Assembly: GCA_021325695.1 (NCBI GenBank)
Contig: JAJTCR010000079.1
Location: forward strand, 1-6,596
Origin: Steroidobacteraceae bacterium
GTDB lineage: Bacteria; Pseudomonadota; Gammaproteobacteria; Steroidobacterales; Steroidobacteraceae
Direction: 5' to 3'
Length of the DNA stretch: 6,596 nucleotides
Below are positions 1 through 6,370 of this stretch, piece by piece. The notes beneath the pieces are model-generated. The model saw nothing but the letters and a program-made list of their open reading frames with translations. It made no database searches and was not told where the DNA came from. The position numbers were made by a program, and so were the translations under genes. Positions within the stretch are counted from its first letter, which is position 1, and each line of letters begins with the position of its first letter.

Positions 1-770
1 CCGCGCCGCAGTCGGACGCGGTGATCGCGTACGACCTCGACACCGGACGCATGCTCTGGTGGCACCAGTCGCTCGCCAAGGACGCTTGGAACATGGCCTG
101 CTTCATCGGCGGCGGCCCCAACTGCCCGCGGGAGAACGGCCCGGACCTCGACATCGGTGCCCCGCCGATCCTGCATCGCCTGCCGTCGGGCGACGACGTG
201 CTGCTGGTCGGCCAGAAATCGGCCGACGTCTTCGCGCTCGACCCCGACGACGGCAAGCTGCGCTGGAAGGTCAAGTACGGACGTGGGGGTTATGCCGGAG
301 GCGTGCACTGGGGCATGGCCGCCGCGCCGGCGCTGCTGTACGCGCCGAACGCCGACACGACGTTCCTCCCCACGGAGCGCGGCGAAACGAAACCGGGGCT
401 GTTCGCACTCTCGCCGCAGGACGGCGCGATCGTCTGGTTCTCTGCCGCACCGGACGTCTGCCCTGCGGAACTGAAGCCCGCGTGCGATCGCGGCTATTCC
501 GCGCCGCCCACCGCGATCGCGGGCGCGGTGTTCCAGCCGTCGTTCGACGGCTGGCTGCGCGCCTACGCGGAAAAGGATGGCCAGTTGCTGTGGCAGTTCG
601 ACACCGTGCGCGAATTCACCACGGTGTCGGGCGAAATCGCGCGCGGCGGCTCGATCGAAAGCGCCGGTGCGATCGTCGCGAACGGCACCGTGCTCGTAAA
701 CTCGGGCTACCTGTTCGGCGGTCGCATGGCGGGCAACGTCTTGCTGGCCTTTGCCGTGCCGAAGCGTTGA
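1..770 (+). CDS. PQQ-binding beta-propeller dehydrogenase, polyvinyl-alcohol-dehydrogenase type (3' part only)
   Basis: The reading frame is open from base 3 and runs off the left edge, so only the last 255 residues are visible; a GTG at base 21 is internal, not the start. The protein shows propeller-blade repeats in which a 'D-x-x-x-G-x-x-x-W' turn recurs (DLDTGRMLW, DPDDGKLRW, SPQDGAIVW, EKDGQLLW). It also carries stretches typical of the PVA dehydrogenase (cytochrome) group: DAWNMAC, LLLVGQKSADVFALD, GGVHWGM, REFTTVSG, ARGGS and a C-terminal GNVLLAF. Family members are secreted quinoproteins that oxidise secondary or polymeric alcohols and pass electrons to cytochrome c. Several cysteines (ACFIGGGPNC; VCPAELKPAC) could form disulfides, in keeping with a periplasmic location. 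The P450 gene starts 12 bases after the stop, suggesting co-transcription. The substrate is unknown, and PVA itself is not implied. Any N-terminal signal peptide or cytochrome c domain lies outside the window. Confidence 0.88.
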   Translation, partial: APQSDAVIAYDLDTGRMLWWHQSLAKDAWNMACFIGGGPNCPRENGPDLDIGAPPILHRLPSGDDVLLVGQKSADVFALDPDDGKLRWKVKYGRGGYAGGVHWGMAAAPALLYAPNADTTFLPTERGETKPGLFALSPQDGAIVWFSAAPDVCPAELKPACDRGYSAPPTAIAGAVFQPSFDGWLRAYAEKDGQLLWQFDTVREFTTVSGEIARGGSIESAGAIVANGTVLVNSGYLFGGRMAGNVLLAFAVPKR

Positions 771-782
771 GGATTCCTTGCC

Positions 783-2042
783 ATGGAACGACTCCCGACG
801 GACGGGCTCGACCGCTGGAACCTGCTGGACCCGGCCGTGCAGCAGTGTCCTTACGGGTTCTATCGGGCGACGCGTGCGCAGGCTCCGGTCTACCGGATGC
901 CGCAGACGGGGTTCTACCTGGTGACCTCGTTCGACCTCTGTCGCGAAGTCATCCGCCAGCCCGACCTGTTTGCGAGCGGCGTGAGCCCGATGGCGCTGCG
1001 CGACGGTGGCGTGCCGCAGGCGATCATCGACGTCTACCAGACCGAGGGGTGGCTGCCGGAAGCGTCGTGTTCGACCAGCGATCCGCCGCGGCACACGCGC
1101 GTGCGGACCTTTCTCGAGCCGCTGTTCACGGTGCAGCGGGTGCGCGAAATCGCGCCGATGATCGATTCGGTCGCGCACGAACTGCTCGATGCGATCGGGG
1201 ACCGGACCGGGATCGAGTTCGTGCACGAGTTCTCGCACCCGCTGCCGATGATCGTGATCGCACGGCTGATCGGCGTGCCCAACGCGGACCTCGCGCGGTT
1301 CAAGGCATGGTCGGACGCGATCGTAGAGCCCTTCAGCATGATGGTCTCGGCCGAACGTGAGCTCGAGTGCGCGCGACTCGTCGTCGAGATGCAGCACTAC
1401 TTCGCCGGCCTGCTCGAGGACCGTCGCACGAAGCCGCGCGACGACCTGCTGACCGCCGTCGCCCGCGCCGGAGAGGACCCCGAGCTGCACTTCGACATGC
1501 GTGAGCAACTCACGATCCTGACGATCGACCTGCTCGCCTCCGGCAACGAGACGACGACCGCCGCGATCACGTCGGGCGTCAAGCTGCTGATCGAGAATCC
1601 CGCGGTGATCGCCGAGGTCCGCGCCGACCCCCGGCTCGTCCGCAACCTGGCCGAAGAGATCCTGCGTCTCGAATCACCGGCGCAAGGCATGTTCCGTCGT
1701 GTCACGCGCGACACGACGCTCGGCGGCGTGCCGCTGCGCGAGGGCGAGCTGCTGAGCGTGCGTTTCGGCGCGGCCAATCGCGACGAGCACCAGTTCCCGG
1801 CCCCCGAACGCCTCGACCTGCATCGCCAGCAACCCGGCAAGCACCTCGCGCTCGGCATCGGCCGCCATCACTGTATCGGTGCACAGCTCGCGCGCCAGGA
1901 GATCATCAGTGCCGTCACCGCACTGCTCGAGCGCTACGACGGATTCGCGCTGACGCCCGGTCGCCCCGGCCCGCAATACACGCCGAGCTTTTTCGGCCGC
2001 AACCTGCACGAGATGTACGTGACCCTGACCCCGCGCAGCTAG
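783..2042 (+). CDS. Cytochrome P450 monooxygenase (soluble bacterial type)
   Basis: A complete 419-residue protein, normal length for a soluble bacterial class I P450. Landmarks in order: N-terminal CPYGFYRATRAQAPVYR (22-38); helix C region DPPRHTRVR (100-108); I-helix oxygen-activation motif ASGNETT (252-258); K-helix ExxR as E292-I-L-R295; a PERF-like FPAPERL; and the haem loop LGIGRHHCIG with the ligand Cys364. The usual first residue of the haem loop, Phe, is Leu here. The I helix has Ser-Gly-Asn-Glu-Thr-Thr where Ala-Gly-x-Asp/Glu-Thr-Thr is common. Family chemistry is insertion of one oxygen atom from O2 using electrons from a ferredoxin or flavodoxin. No such partner is encoded in the window, so redox partners must come from elsewhere. 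The ATG at 783 is supported by a GAGG at 769-772 that overlaps the preceding stop codon. There is no membrane anchor, so it is probably cytosolic. CYP family and substrate cannot be assigned from sequence alone. Confidence 0.96.
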   Translation: MERLPTDGLDRWNLLDPAVQQCPYGFYRATRAQAPVYRMPQTGFYLVTSFDLCREVIRQPDLFASGVSPMALRDGGVPQAIIDVYQTEGWLPEASCSTSDPPRHTRVRTFLEPLFTVQRVREIAPMIDSVAHELLDAIGDRTGIEFVHEFSHPLPMIVIARLIGVPNADLARFKAWSDAIVEPFSMMVSAERELECARLVVEMQHYFAGLLEDRRTKPRDDLLTAVARAGEDPELHFDMREQLTILTIDLLASGNETTTAAITSGVKLLIENPAVIAEVRADPRLVRNLAEEILRLESPAQGMFRRVTRDTTLGGVPLREGELLSVRFGAANRDEHQFPAPERLDLHRQQPGKHLALGIGRHHCIGAQLARQEIISAVTALLERYDGFALTPGRPGPQYTPSFFGRNLHEMYVTLTPRS

Positions 2043-2047
2043 ACCGC

Positions 2048-2085
2048 TCGCGTTCACTTTCCACGCCGCGGCAACGCGAACGCGA
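2048..2085. terminator. Inverted repeat at the convergent gene junction, possible bidirectional terminator
   Basis: A perfect 8-base inverted repeat, TCGCGTTC (2048-2055) and GAACGCGA (2078-2085), encloses a 22-base GC-rich loop containing CCGCGG. It sits at the junction of the convergent P450 and PQQ dehydrogenase genes and covers the stop codon of the latter. There is no clear U-tract on either side, so it is not a classic intrinsic terminator. The symmetry could be chance in GC-rich coding DNA, since most of the right arm codes for the end of the dehydrogenase. Confidence 0.25.
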
Positions 2086-3997
2086 TCACCTCGTCGCCGG
2101 CCGGCGAGTCGAACCACAGGTGATGACCCGTGACGAGCACGACGTACTGGCGGCCGCCGACCTCGTACGTCATCGGCGTCGCCTGCGTACCCGCGGGCAT
2201 TTCGTGCCGCCAGAGCATCTCGCCGGTGTCGATGTCGTAGGCGCGGAGGTACCCGTCCATGGTGCCGGCGATGAACACGAGCCCGCCGGCCGTCACGATC
2301 GGGCCGCCGAGGCTCGGCGTGCCGAGGTTCCACTCGAACCGGATCGGCAACTGCTTCTCGATCGAGCCGAGTGGCACGCGCCATCTCACGTCGCCCGAAG
2401 CGAGGTCGACTGCAACGAGCTCACTCCAGGGCGGCGCCGTGCAGGGCGCGCCGAGTGGCGACAGCAGCCAGTCGCGGCGCGTGCCATACGGGGTTCCGGT
2501 CGCGGCGGCCACGTCCTTGCCGCGCGCGAGGCTGATACCTTCGATGCCGGGGATCTCGGCACGCGGAATCATCTGCACGACCTGCGCGACACGGTTCACG
2601 TTCACGATCATCAGGCGACGCTTCGCGTCGAAGGCCGCGCCGCCCCAATTCGCGCCGCCGGCGGAGCCCGGGGTCAGCAGCGTGCCTGGCCCCTCGGACG
2701 GCGGTGTGTAGATCCCCTCCGACCGGAACGTCTCGATCAGCTCGCGGCACTTGTGGCGATCCCAGGGCGTGAAACCCCAGGCGTCGTCCGGCGTGACCTC
2801 GGTGGGCACGAGCGGTTCGGGCCTGGTCGGAAACGGCTGGGTCGGCGAGAGCCACTCGCCGGGCAGGCCGCGCTGCGGCACGGGCCGTTCCTCGATCGGG
2901 AACAGCGGCTTGCCCGTGACGCGGTCGAACACGAAGACGAAGCCCTGCTTGGTGTTCTGCACGACCGCGGGCACGGTCCCGCCCCCGTGCGGCAGTTCGG
3001 CGAGCAGTGGCGGCGCCGACACGTCGTAATCCCAGATGTCGTGGTGGACGGTCTGGAAGTGCCAGATCGGCTTGCCCGTCCTGGCGTTCAGCGCCACGAG
3101 CGAACTCGAGTAGAGGTTGTCGCCCTTGCGCATGCCGCCGAAGAAGTCCGGTGCGGCCGAGCCGACGGGCGCGTAGATGATGCCGCGCCTCTCGTCCGCG
3201 ACCATCGTAGACCAGACGTTCGCGGCGCCCGTGCGCAATGCGCTGCCCTCGAGCCACGTCGCGAAGGCCGGATCGGCCGGGTCGCGGGGAATCGGGTCGA
3301 ACTTCCAGCGTGGCTCGCCCGTGCGCGCGTCGAATGCGAACACCGTGCCGGGCGGCGCATCGGTGCGGATGTTGTCCATCACGAAGGAGCCGACCGCGAC
3401 CACGCCTGCGGCGATCACCGGCGCGGAGGTGATCTTGGACTCACCCGCGAACTTGTCGGACCAGTCACGCGTGATGCGCACCTGCCCGGCCTGGCCGAAA
3501 TCGCTGCAGGCGCGTCCGGTGCGACTGTCGACCGCGACGAGTCGCGAGTCGTTCGTGCCCATGAACACGCGCGTCGCGCACGCGCTGCCCGGCGCCGCCT
3601 GCGGGTCGCGCCAGGCGCTCACGCCGCGGCAGTTGTAGTGGTACGGCAACGCATGGTCGAGCGAGACCTCGGAGTCGTACACCCAACGCTCGCGCCCAGT
3701 GGCGGGATCGAGCGCGACCATGCGGTTGAACGGCGTGCAGAAGACGAGCGAACCGTCGACGACGATCGGGGTGGTCTGCGTGGAACTGTTGGCGATGAGC
3801 TCCGGCCCGCGACGGCGCAGCTCGCCCGTGGAGTAGCGCCAGGCGACCGCGAGGTCGCCGACGTTTTCGCGATCGACCTGTTTCGCGGTCGAATAGCGTG
3901 TGCCGCCCGACGTGCCGCCGAAATAGCCCCAGCCGGCGTCGGCGGCGCCGGCGACCACGGGCAGTGCGACCGCGACGAGCCCGACGAGCGCGCGCAT
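2054..3997 (-). CDS. Secreted PQQ-dependent dehydrogenase, glucose/quinate dehydrogenase-like family
   Basis: A 647-residue quinoprotein with an N-terminal signal peptide (MRALVGLVAVALPVVAGAA, likely cut near residues 18-21), then an eight-blade-type propeller. Family signatures in order: WGYFGGTSGGTRYS (23-36), QTTPIVVDGSLVFCTPFNRMVALD (74-97), YHYNCRGV (119-126), HHDIWDYD (318-325), NTKQGFVFVFDR (348-359), EERPVPQ (369-375), LSPTQPFP (383-390), ANWGGAAFD (449-457), LGTPSLGGPIVTAGGLVF (558-575) and QATPMTYEVGGRQYVV (605-620). Asp323 and Lys350 are 27 residues apart, matching the catalytic Asp466 and Lys493 of E. coli membrane glucose dehydrogenase as I recall them. The N-terminal membrane helices of that enzyme are absent and no haem-binding CxxCH is seen, so it should be soluble in the periplasm with an unknown electron acceptor. 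I chose the start at 3997 because it begins the signal peptide and its ATG overlaps the upstream stop as TGATG; a longer frame reaching 4123 adds 42 residues that do not resemble the family. It is last in the E1 operon. The alcohol or sugar substrate is unknown. Confidence 0.93.
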   Translation of the reverse strand: MRALVGLVAVALPVVAGAADAGWGYFGGTSGGTRYSTAKQVDRENVGDLAVAWRYSTGELRRRGPELIANSSTQTTPIVVDGSLVFCTPFNRMVALDPATGRERWVYDSEVSLDHALPYHYNCRGVSAWRDPQAAPGSACATRVFMGTNDSRLVAVDSRTGRACSDFGQAGQVRITRDWSDKFAGESKITSAPVIAAGVVAVGSFVMDNIRTDAPPGTVFAFDARTGEPRWKFDPIPRDPADPAFATWLEGSALRTGAANVWSTMVADERRGIIYAPVGSAAPDFFGGMRKGDNLYSSSLVALNARTGKPIWHFQTVHHDIWDYDVSAPPLLAELPHGGGTVPAVVQNTKQGFVFVFDRVTGKPLFPIEERPVPQRGLPGEWLSPTQPFPTRPEPLVPTEVTPDDAWGFTPWDRHKCRELIETFRSEGIYTPPSEGPGTLLTPGSAGGANWGGAAFDAKRRLMIVNVNRVAQVVQMIPRAEIPGIEGISLARGKDVAAATGTPYGTRRDWLLSPLGAPCTAPPWSELVAVDLASGDVRWRVPLGSIEKQLPIRFEWNLGTPSLGGPIVTAGGLVFIAGTMDGYLRAYDIDTGEMLWRHEMPAGTQATPMTYEVGGRQYVVLVTGHHLWFDSPAGDEVIAFALPRRGK

Positions 3998-4299
3998 CAG
4001 ACGGCCGGCCGCAGGTACTCGATGGTCGGCGTGCCGTCGAGACACGCCCAGCCCGCCGCCGCCATCGCGACGTGGTACGGCGCGTCCTGGTGCGTCTTCT
4101 GCGCCGCGGTGTTCGTGAAGCACTCGTAGATCACGAACTCGTTGTCGTCGTTGCCCTGCAGCACCTCGAACAGCAGCGTGTCGGGCTCGTGCCGGTGCAC
4201 GTTGGCCCGCAGCTCGCCGATCAGGCGCAGGAATTCCTCGCGTTTTTCCGGCTTGGTGCGCACGCGCATGTACGCGGCGAGCCCGACGGTCTTGCCCAT
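3997..4299 (-). CDS. ABM-domain protein, putative quinol monooxygenase (YgiN-like)
   Basis: A 100-residue protein covering a whole antibiotic biosynthesis monooxygenase (ABM) domain, a dimeric ferredoxin-like fold. Visible signatures are the first strand (VGLAAYMRVRTKPEKREEF, residues 5-23), the HRHEPDTLLFEV segment (35-46), FVIYECF (55-61) and the AAQKTHQDAPYH helix (65-76). Members include cofactor-free monooxygenases acting on quinols or polyketide phenols, and many of unknown function. The start at 4299 is chosen because the domain begins right there and a strong Shine-Dalgarno lies just upstream; a longer frame extending to 4518 runs antiparallel over the E1 beta gene and is low-complexity Arg-rich. 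It lies 34 bases after E1 beta, and its TGA overlaps the ATG of the PQQ dehydrogenase by one base, so the two are probably translationally coupled. It could protect against or consume quinol or reactive by-products of the quinoprotein, but that role is inference. Confidence 0.9.
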   Translation of the reverse strand: MGKTVGLAAYMRVRTKPEKREEFLRLIGELRANVHRHEPDTLLFEVLQGNDDNEFVIYECFTNTAAQKTHQDAPYHVAMAAAGWACLDGTPTIEYLRPAV

Positions 4300-4304
4300 G
4301 CCTG

Positions 4305-4312
4305 CCTCCCCT
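4305..4312 (-). promoter_or_regulatory. Strong ribosome binding site fixing the ABM gene start
   Basis: On the minus strand the sequence AGGGGAGG lies five bases before the ATG at 4299. It decides between this start and longer in-frame alternatives inside E1 beta, and agrees with where the ABM domain begins. Confidence 0.75.
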
Positions 4313-4333
4313 GCCTGGTGCGAGTGCGTCCGC

Positions 4334-5365
4334 TCAACCCGTCCGCGCGAACCCCTGGCCCTGCAACGTCGCGCGCACGGCCTGCTCGATCCTGTCGGGC
4401 GACGGGATCCACAGCTGCTCGAGCTCGGGCGTCGCCGGCACCGGCGTGTGGGGCGGCGTGACCTTCTGCACGGGCGCCTTGAGCGCCGCGAACGCCTCGC
4501 ACGCGGCAAGCCCGGCAATTTCGCTCGCCATGCCGCAGTACGGATCCGCCTCGTCGACGACGACGAGCCGGCCGGTCTTGCGCACCGATTCGAGGATCGT
4601 GTCGCGGTCGAGCGGTGAGGTCGTGCGCGGGTCGATCACCTCGACCGAGATGCCTTCCTTCGCGAGCTTGTCGGCCACCTTGTTCGCGAGCAGCACCATG
4701 CGCGCGAACGCGACGATCGTGACCTGCGAGCCCTTGCGCGTGACGTTGGCCTGGCCGAACGGAATCAGGTACTCGCCGTCGGGGACCTCCCCGGTCTCGC
4801 CGTAGAGCATCTTGTGCTCGCAGAAGATCACCGGATCGTCGTCGCGAATGGCGGTGGTCAGCAGTCCTTTCGCGTCCGCCGGCGACGACGGGATCACGAC
4901 CTTGATGCCCGGGATCGAAGTCAGCATCGCGTAGAGGTTCTGCGAGTGCTGTGGCCCCGCGCCGTAACCGGCGCCCATCAGCGTGCGGATCGTCACGGGA
5001 ACGTTGCACTTGCCGCCGAACATGTACCGGAACTTGGCCATTTGATTGAGGATCTGGTCGAGGCAGACACCCATGAAGTCCATGAACATGACTTCGGCCA
5101 CGGGGCGCAACCCGGTCAGTGCCGCGCCGTTCGCGGCGCCGACGATGGCCGACTCGGTGATCGGCGTGTCGATCACGCGACCGCGACCGAATTCCGCGGC
5201 GAGGCCCGCGGTCACGCCGAACGTGCCGCCCGCCGCTTCCTCTTCACCGCTGGAGCCGCCCAGCCCACCGACCACGTCCTCGCCGAGGATGATCACGCGC
5301 GGGTCCCGGCGCATCTCGGCCCGCAGCACTTCGCTCAGCGCTTCGCGATAAGACTTGACCGCCAT
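4334..5365 (-). CDS. Thiamine-dependent 2-oxo acid/acetoin dehydrogenase E1 component, beta subunit
   Basis: A 343-residue transketolase-type pyrimidine-binding plus C-terminal domain protein, close to the usual 325-340. Landmarks: YREALSEVLRAEMRRD (6-21), ILGEDV (26-31), VIDTPITESAIVGAANGAA (64-82) with the conserved active-site Glu71, VMFMDF (92-97), the GAGYGAGPQHSQ stretch (131-142), PSSPADAKGLL (159-169), EVIDPRTTSPLD (242-253), DEADPYCGMASEI (271-283) and the closing PVQKVTPPHTPVPATPELE (298-316). Together with the alpha subunit it should form an alpha2-beta2 E1 that decarboxylates a 2-oxo acid or cleaves acetoin with thiamine diphosphate and transfers the product to a lipoyl E2. Best match by eye is the acetoin/pyruvate group (AcoB/PdhB-like). 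Between GEDV and GTFGVT there is a Gly/Glu-rich loop (GGLGGSSGEEEAAG, 33-46), longer than in typical PdhB; similar extensions occur in some acetoin-type E1 beta proteins. The ATG at 5365 follows the alpha-subunit stop after one base and has GGGAG eight bases upstream. No E2 or E3 gene follows. Confidence 0.95.
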   Translation of the reverse strand: MAVKSYREALSEVLRAEMRRDPRVIILGEDVVGGLGGSSGEEEAAGGTFGVTAGLAAEFGRGRVIDTPITESAIVGAANGAALTGLRPVAEVMFMDFMGVCLDQILNQMAKFRYMFGGKCNVPVTIRTLMGAGYGAGPQHSQNLYAMLTSIPGIKVVIPSSPADAKGLLTTAIRDDDPVIFCEHKMLYGETGEVPDGEYLIPFGQANVTRKGSQVTIVAFARMVLLANKVADKLAKEGISVEVIDPRTTSPLDRDTILESVRKTGRLVVVDEADPYCGMASEIAGLAACEAFAALKAPVQKVTPPHTPVPATPELEQLWIPSPDRIEQAVRATLQGQGFARTG

Positions 5366-5366
5366 T

Positions 5367-6335
5367 TCAGTAGCTCCCGTAGACGTCCGCGTGCAGTGCG
5401 GCAGGGATGGGTTTCGGTGCGGCCTTGGCCACGGCCACGGACTCCTCGACCAGCTCGGTGAGTTCCTCGTCGATTTCGCGCAGTTCCTCGGCGGAAATGT
5501 CGAAGTCGCGCGTCACGCGCTCCTCGAACCGGACGAGCGGGTCGGCGGTCTTGCGCAGGCGATCGACTTCCTTCGACTCGCGATACTTCTGCATGTCGCC
5601 TTCGAAGTGCCCGTACCACCGCATCGCGACCGCCTCCACCGCGCTCGGACCCTCGCCCCGACGCGCCCGTTCGACGGCGCGCCCGACGGCGTCGTAGACG
5701 GCGAAGAAGTCCACGCCGTCGACCTTCTCGGCCGGCATGCCGAACGCAGCGGCACGATTCGCAATGTCTGCGCCGCCGAGGTGGTAGCCCGTGCCGGTGA
5801 ATTCCGAGTAACCGTTGTTCTCGTACATGAAGATCATCGGCAGCTTGAGCACCGCCGAGAAATTCAGCGATTCCGCGACGGTGCCCTGGTTCGACGCGCC
5901 GTCGCCGATGAACGCGAGTGCGACGCCGCCGGTGCCGAGCGTCTTCTGCGTCAGCGCGGCTCCCACCGCGATCGGTGGTGCGCCGCCGACGATCGCGTTC
6001 GCACCGAGCATGCCCTTGCGCAGGTCGGCGATGTGCATCGAGCCGCCCTTGCCGTTGCAGAGGCCGCCCTGCTTGCAGTAGATCTCGAGCAGCATCTCGC
6101 CGATGTCGCAGCCCTTGGCGATGCAGTGGCCGTGGCCGCGATGCGTGCTGCCGATGTAGTCGGAATCGCGCAGGTTCATGCACGCGCCGACCGCCACGGC
6201 CTCCTGACCGAAGTAGAGGTGGACGAAGCCCGGAACGGTCCCCGCCTGCACTTCACGGCGCATGCGTTCCTCGAACTCGCGGATCGACCGCATGCGGCGA
6301 TACGCCTCCAGCAGCAGCATCGGGTCGTACGACAT
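5367..6335 (-). CDS. Thiamine-dependent 2-oxo acid/acetoin dehydrogenase E1 component, alpha subunit
   Basis: A 322-residue E1 alpha of normal length for the AcoA/PdhA group. Landmarks: YRRMRSIREFEERM (12-25), HLYFGQEAVAVG (39-50), STHRGHGH (63-70), the GKGGSMHIAD segment (95-104), GANAIVGGAPPIAVGAA (111-127), the thiamine diphosphate/Mg motif that starts GDGASNQG (GDG 144-146) and ends with ENN (NN 173-174), DIANRAAAFGMP (190-201), the VDGVDFFAVYDA stretch (205-216) and RWYGHFEGDMQKYR (239-252). The GHFEGD form of the last motif and the overall look favour acetoin-type over mitochondrial-type pyruvate dehydrogenase; the actual substrate is not decidable here. The start at 6335 is chosen because the family N terminus begins there and a strong GGAGGAGGGG precedes it. 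An in-frame ATG at 6554 would add 73 residues, translated across the AT-rich promoter region, that do not look like the family. It is first gene of the minus-strand operon. Confidence 0.96.
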   Translation of the reverse strand: MSYDPMLLLEAYRRMRSIREFEERMRREVQAGTVPGFVHLYFGQEAVAVGACMNLRDSDYIGSTHRGHGHCIAKGCDIGEMLLEIYCKQGGLCNGKGGSMHIADLRKGMLGANAIVGGAPPIAVGAALTQKTLGTGGVALAFIGDGASNQGTVAESLNFSAVLKLPMIFMYENNGYSEFTGTGYHLGGADIANRAAAFGMPAEKVDGVDFFAVYDAVGRAVERARRGEGPSAVEAVAMRWYGHFEGDMQKYRESKEVDRLRKTADPLVRFEERVTRDFDISAEELREIDEELTELVEESVAVAKAAPKPIPAALHADVYGSY

Positions 6336-6338
6336 CGT

Positions 6339-6348
6339 CCCCTCCTCC
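6339..6348 (-). promoter_or_regulatory. Strong ribosome binding site fixing the E1 alpha start
   Basis: The minus-strand sequence GGAGGAGGGG ends three bases before the ATG at 6335, with the GGAGG core eight bases away. This is a near-ideal Shine-Dalgarno and supports the 322-residue protein over the 395-residue in-frame extension. Confidence 0.8.
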
Positions 6349-6370
6349 AGCGCAGCGGGCGGCCCATCAA

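Noticed and set aside
59..1360. A 433-codon plus-strand frame overlapping the end of the quinoprotein and the start of the P450
   Set aside because: It is out of frame with two clear genes, very Arg-rich and without any motif; a GC-driven shadow.
3998..4123. A 42-residue N-terminal extension of the PQQ dehydrogenase
   Set aside because: It overlaps the ABM gene in another frame and would bury the signal peptide that begins at the ATG ending the TGATG overlap.
2120..4129. A 669-codon plus-strand open frame opposite the PQQ dehydrogenase
   Set aside because: Its translation is Arg/Ala/His/Asp-rich with no recognisable domain, and it is the antisense of a well-supported quinoprotein. Long antisense frames are expected in very GC-rich genes.
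4300..4518. An Arg-rich N-terminal extension of the ABM protein
   Set aside because: It lies within the E1 beta gene in another frame, is low complexity, and the ABM domain begins right after a strong Shine-Dalgarno at the ATG at 4299.
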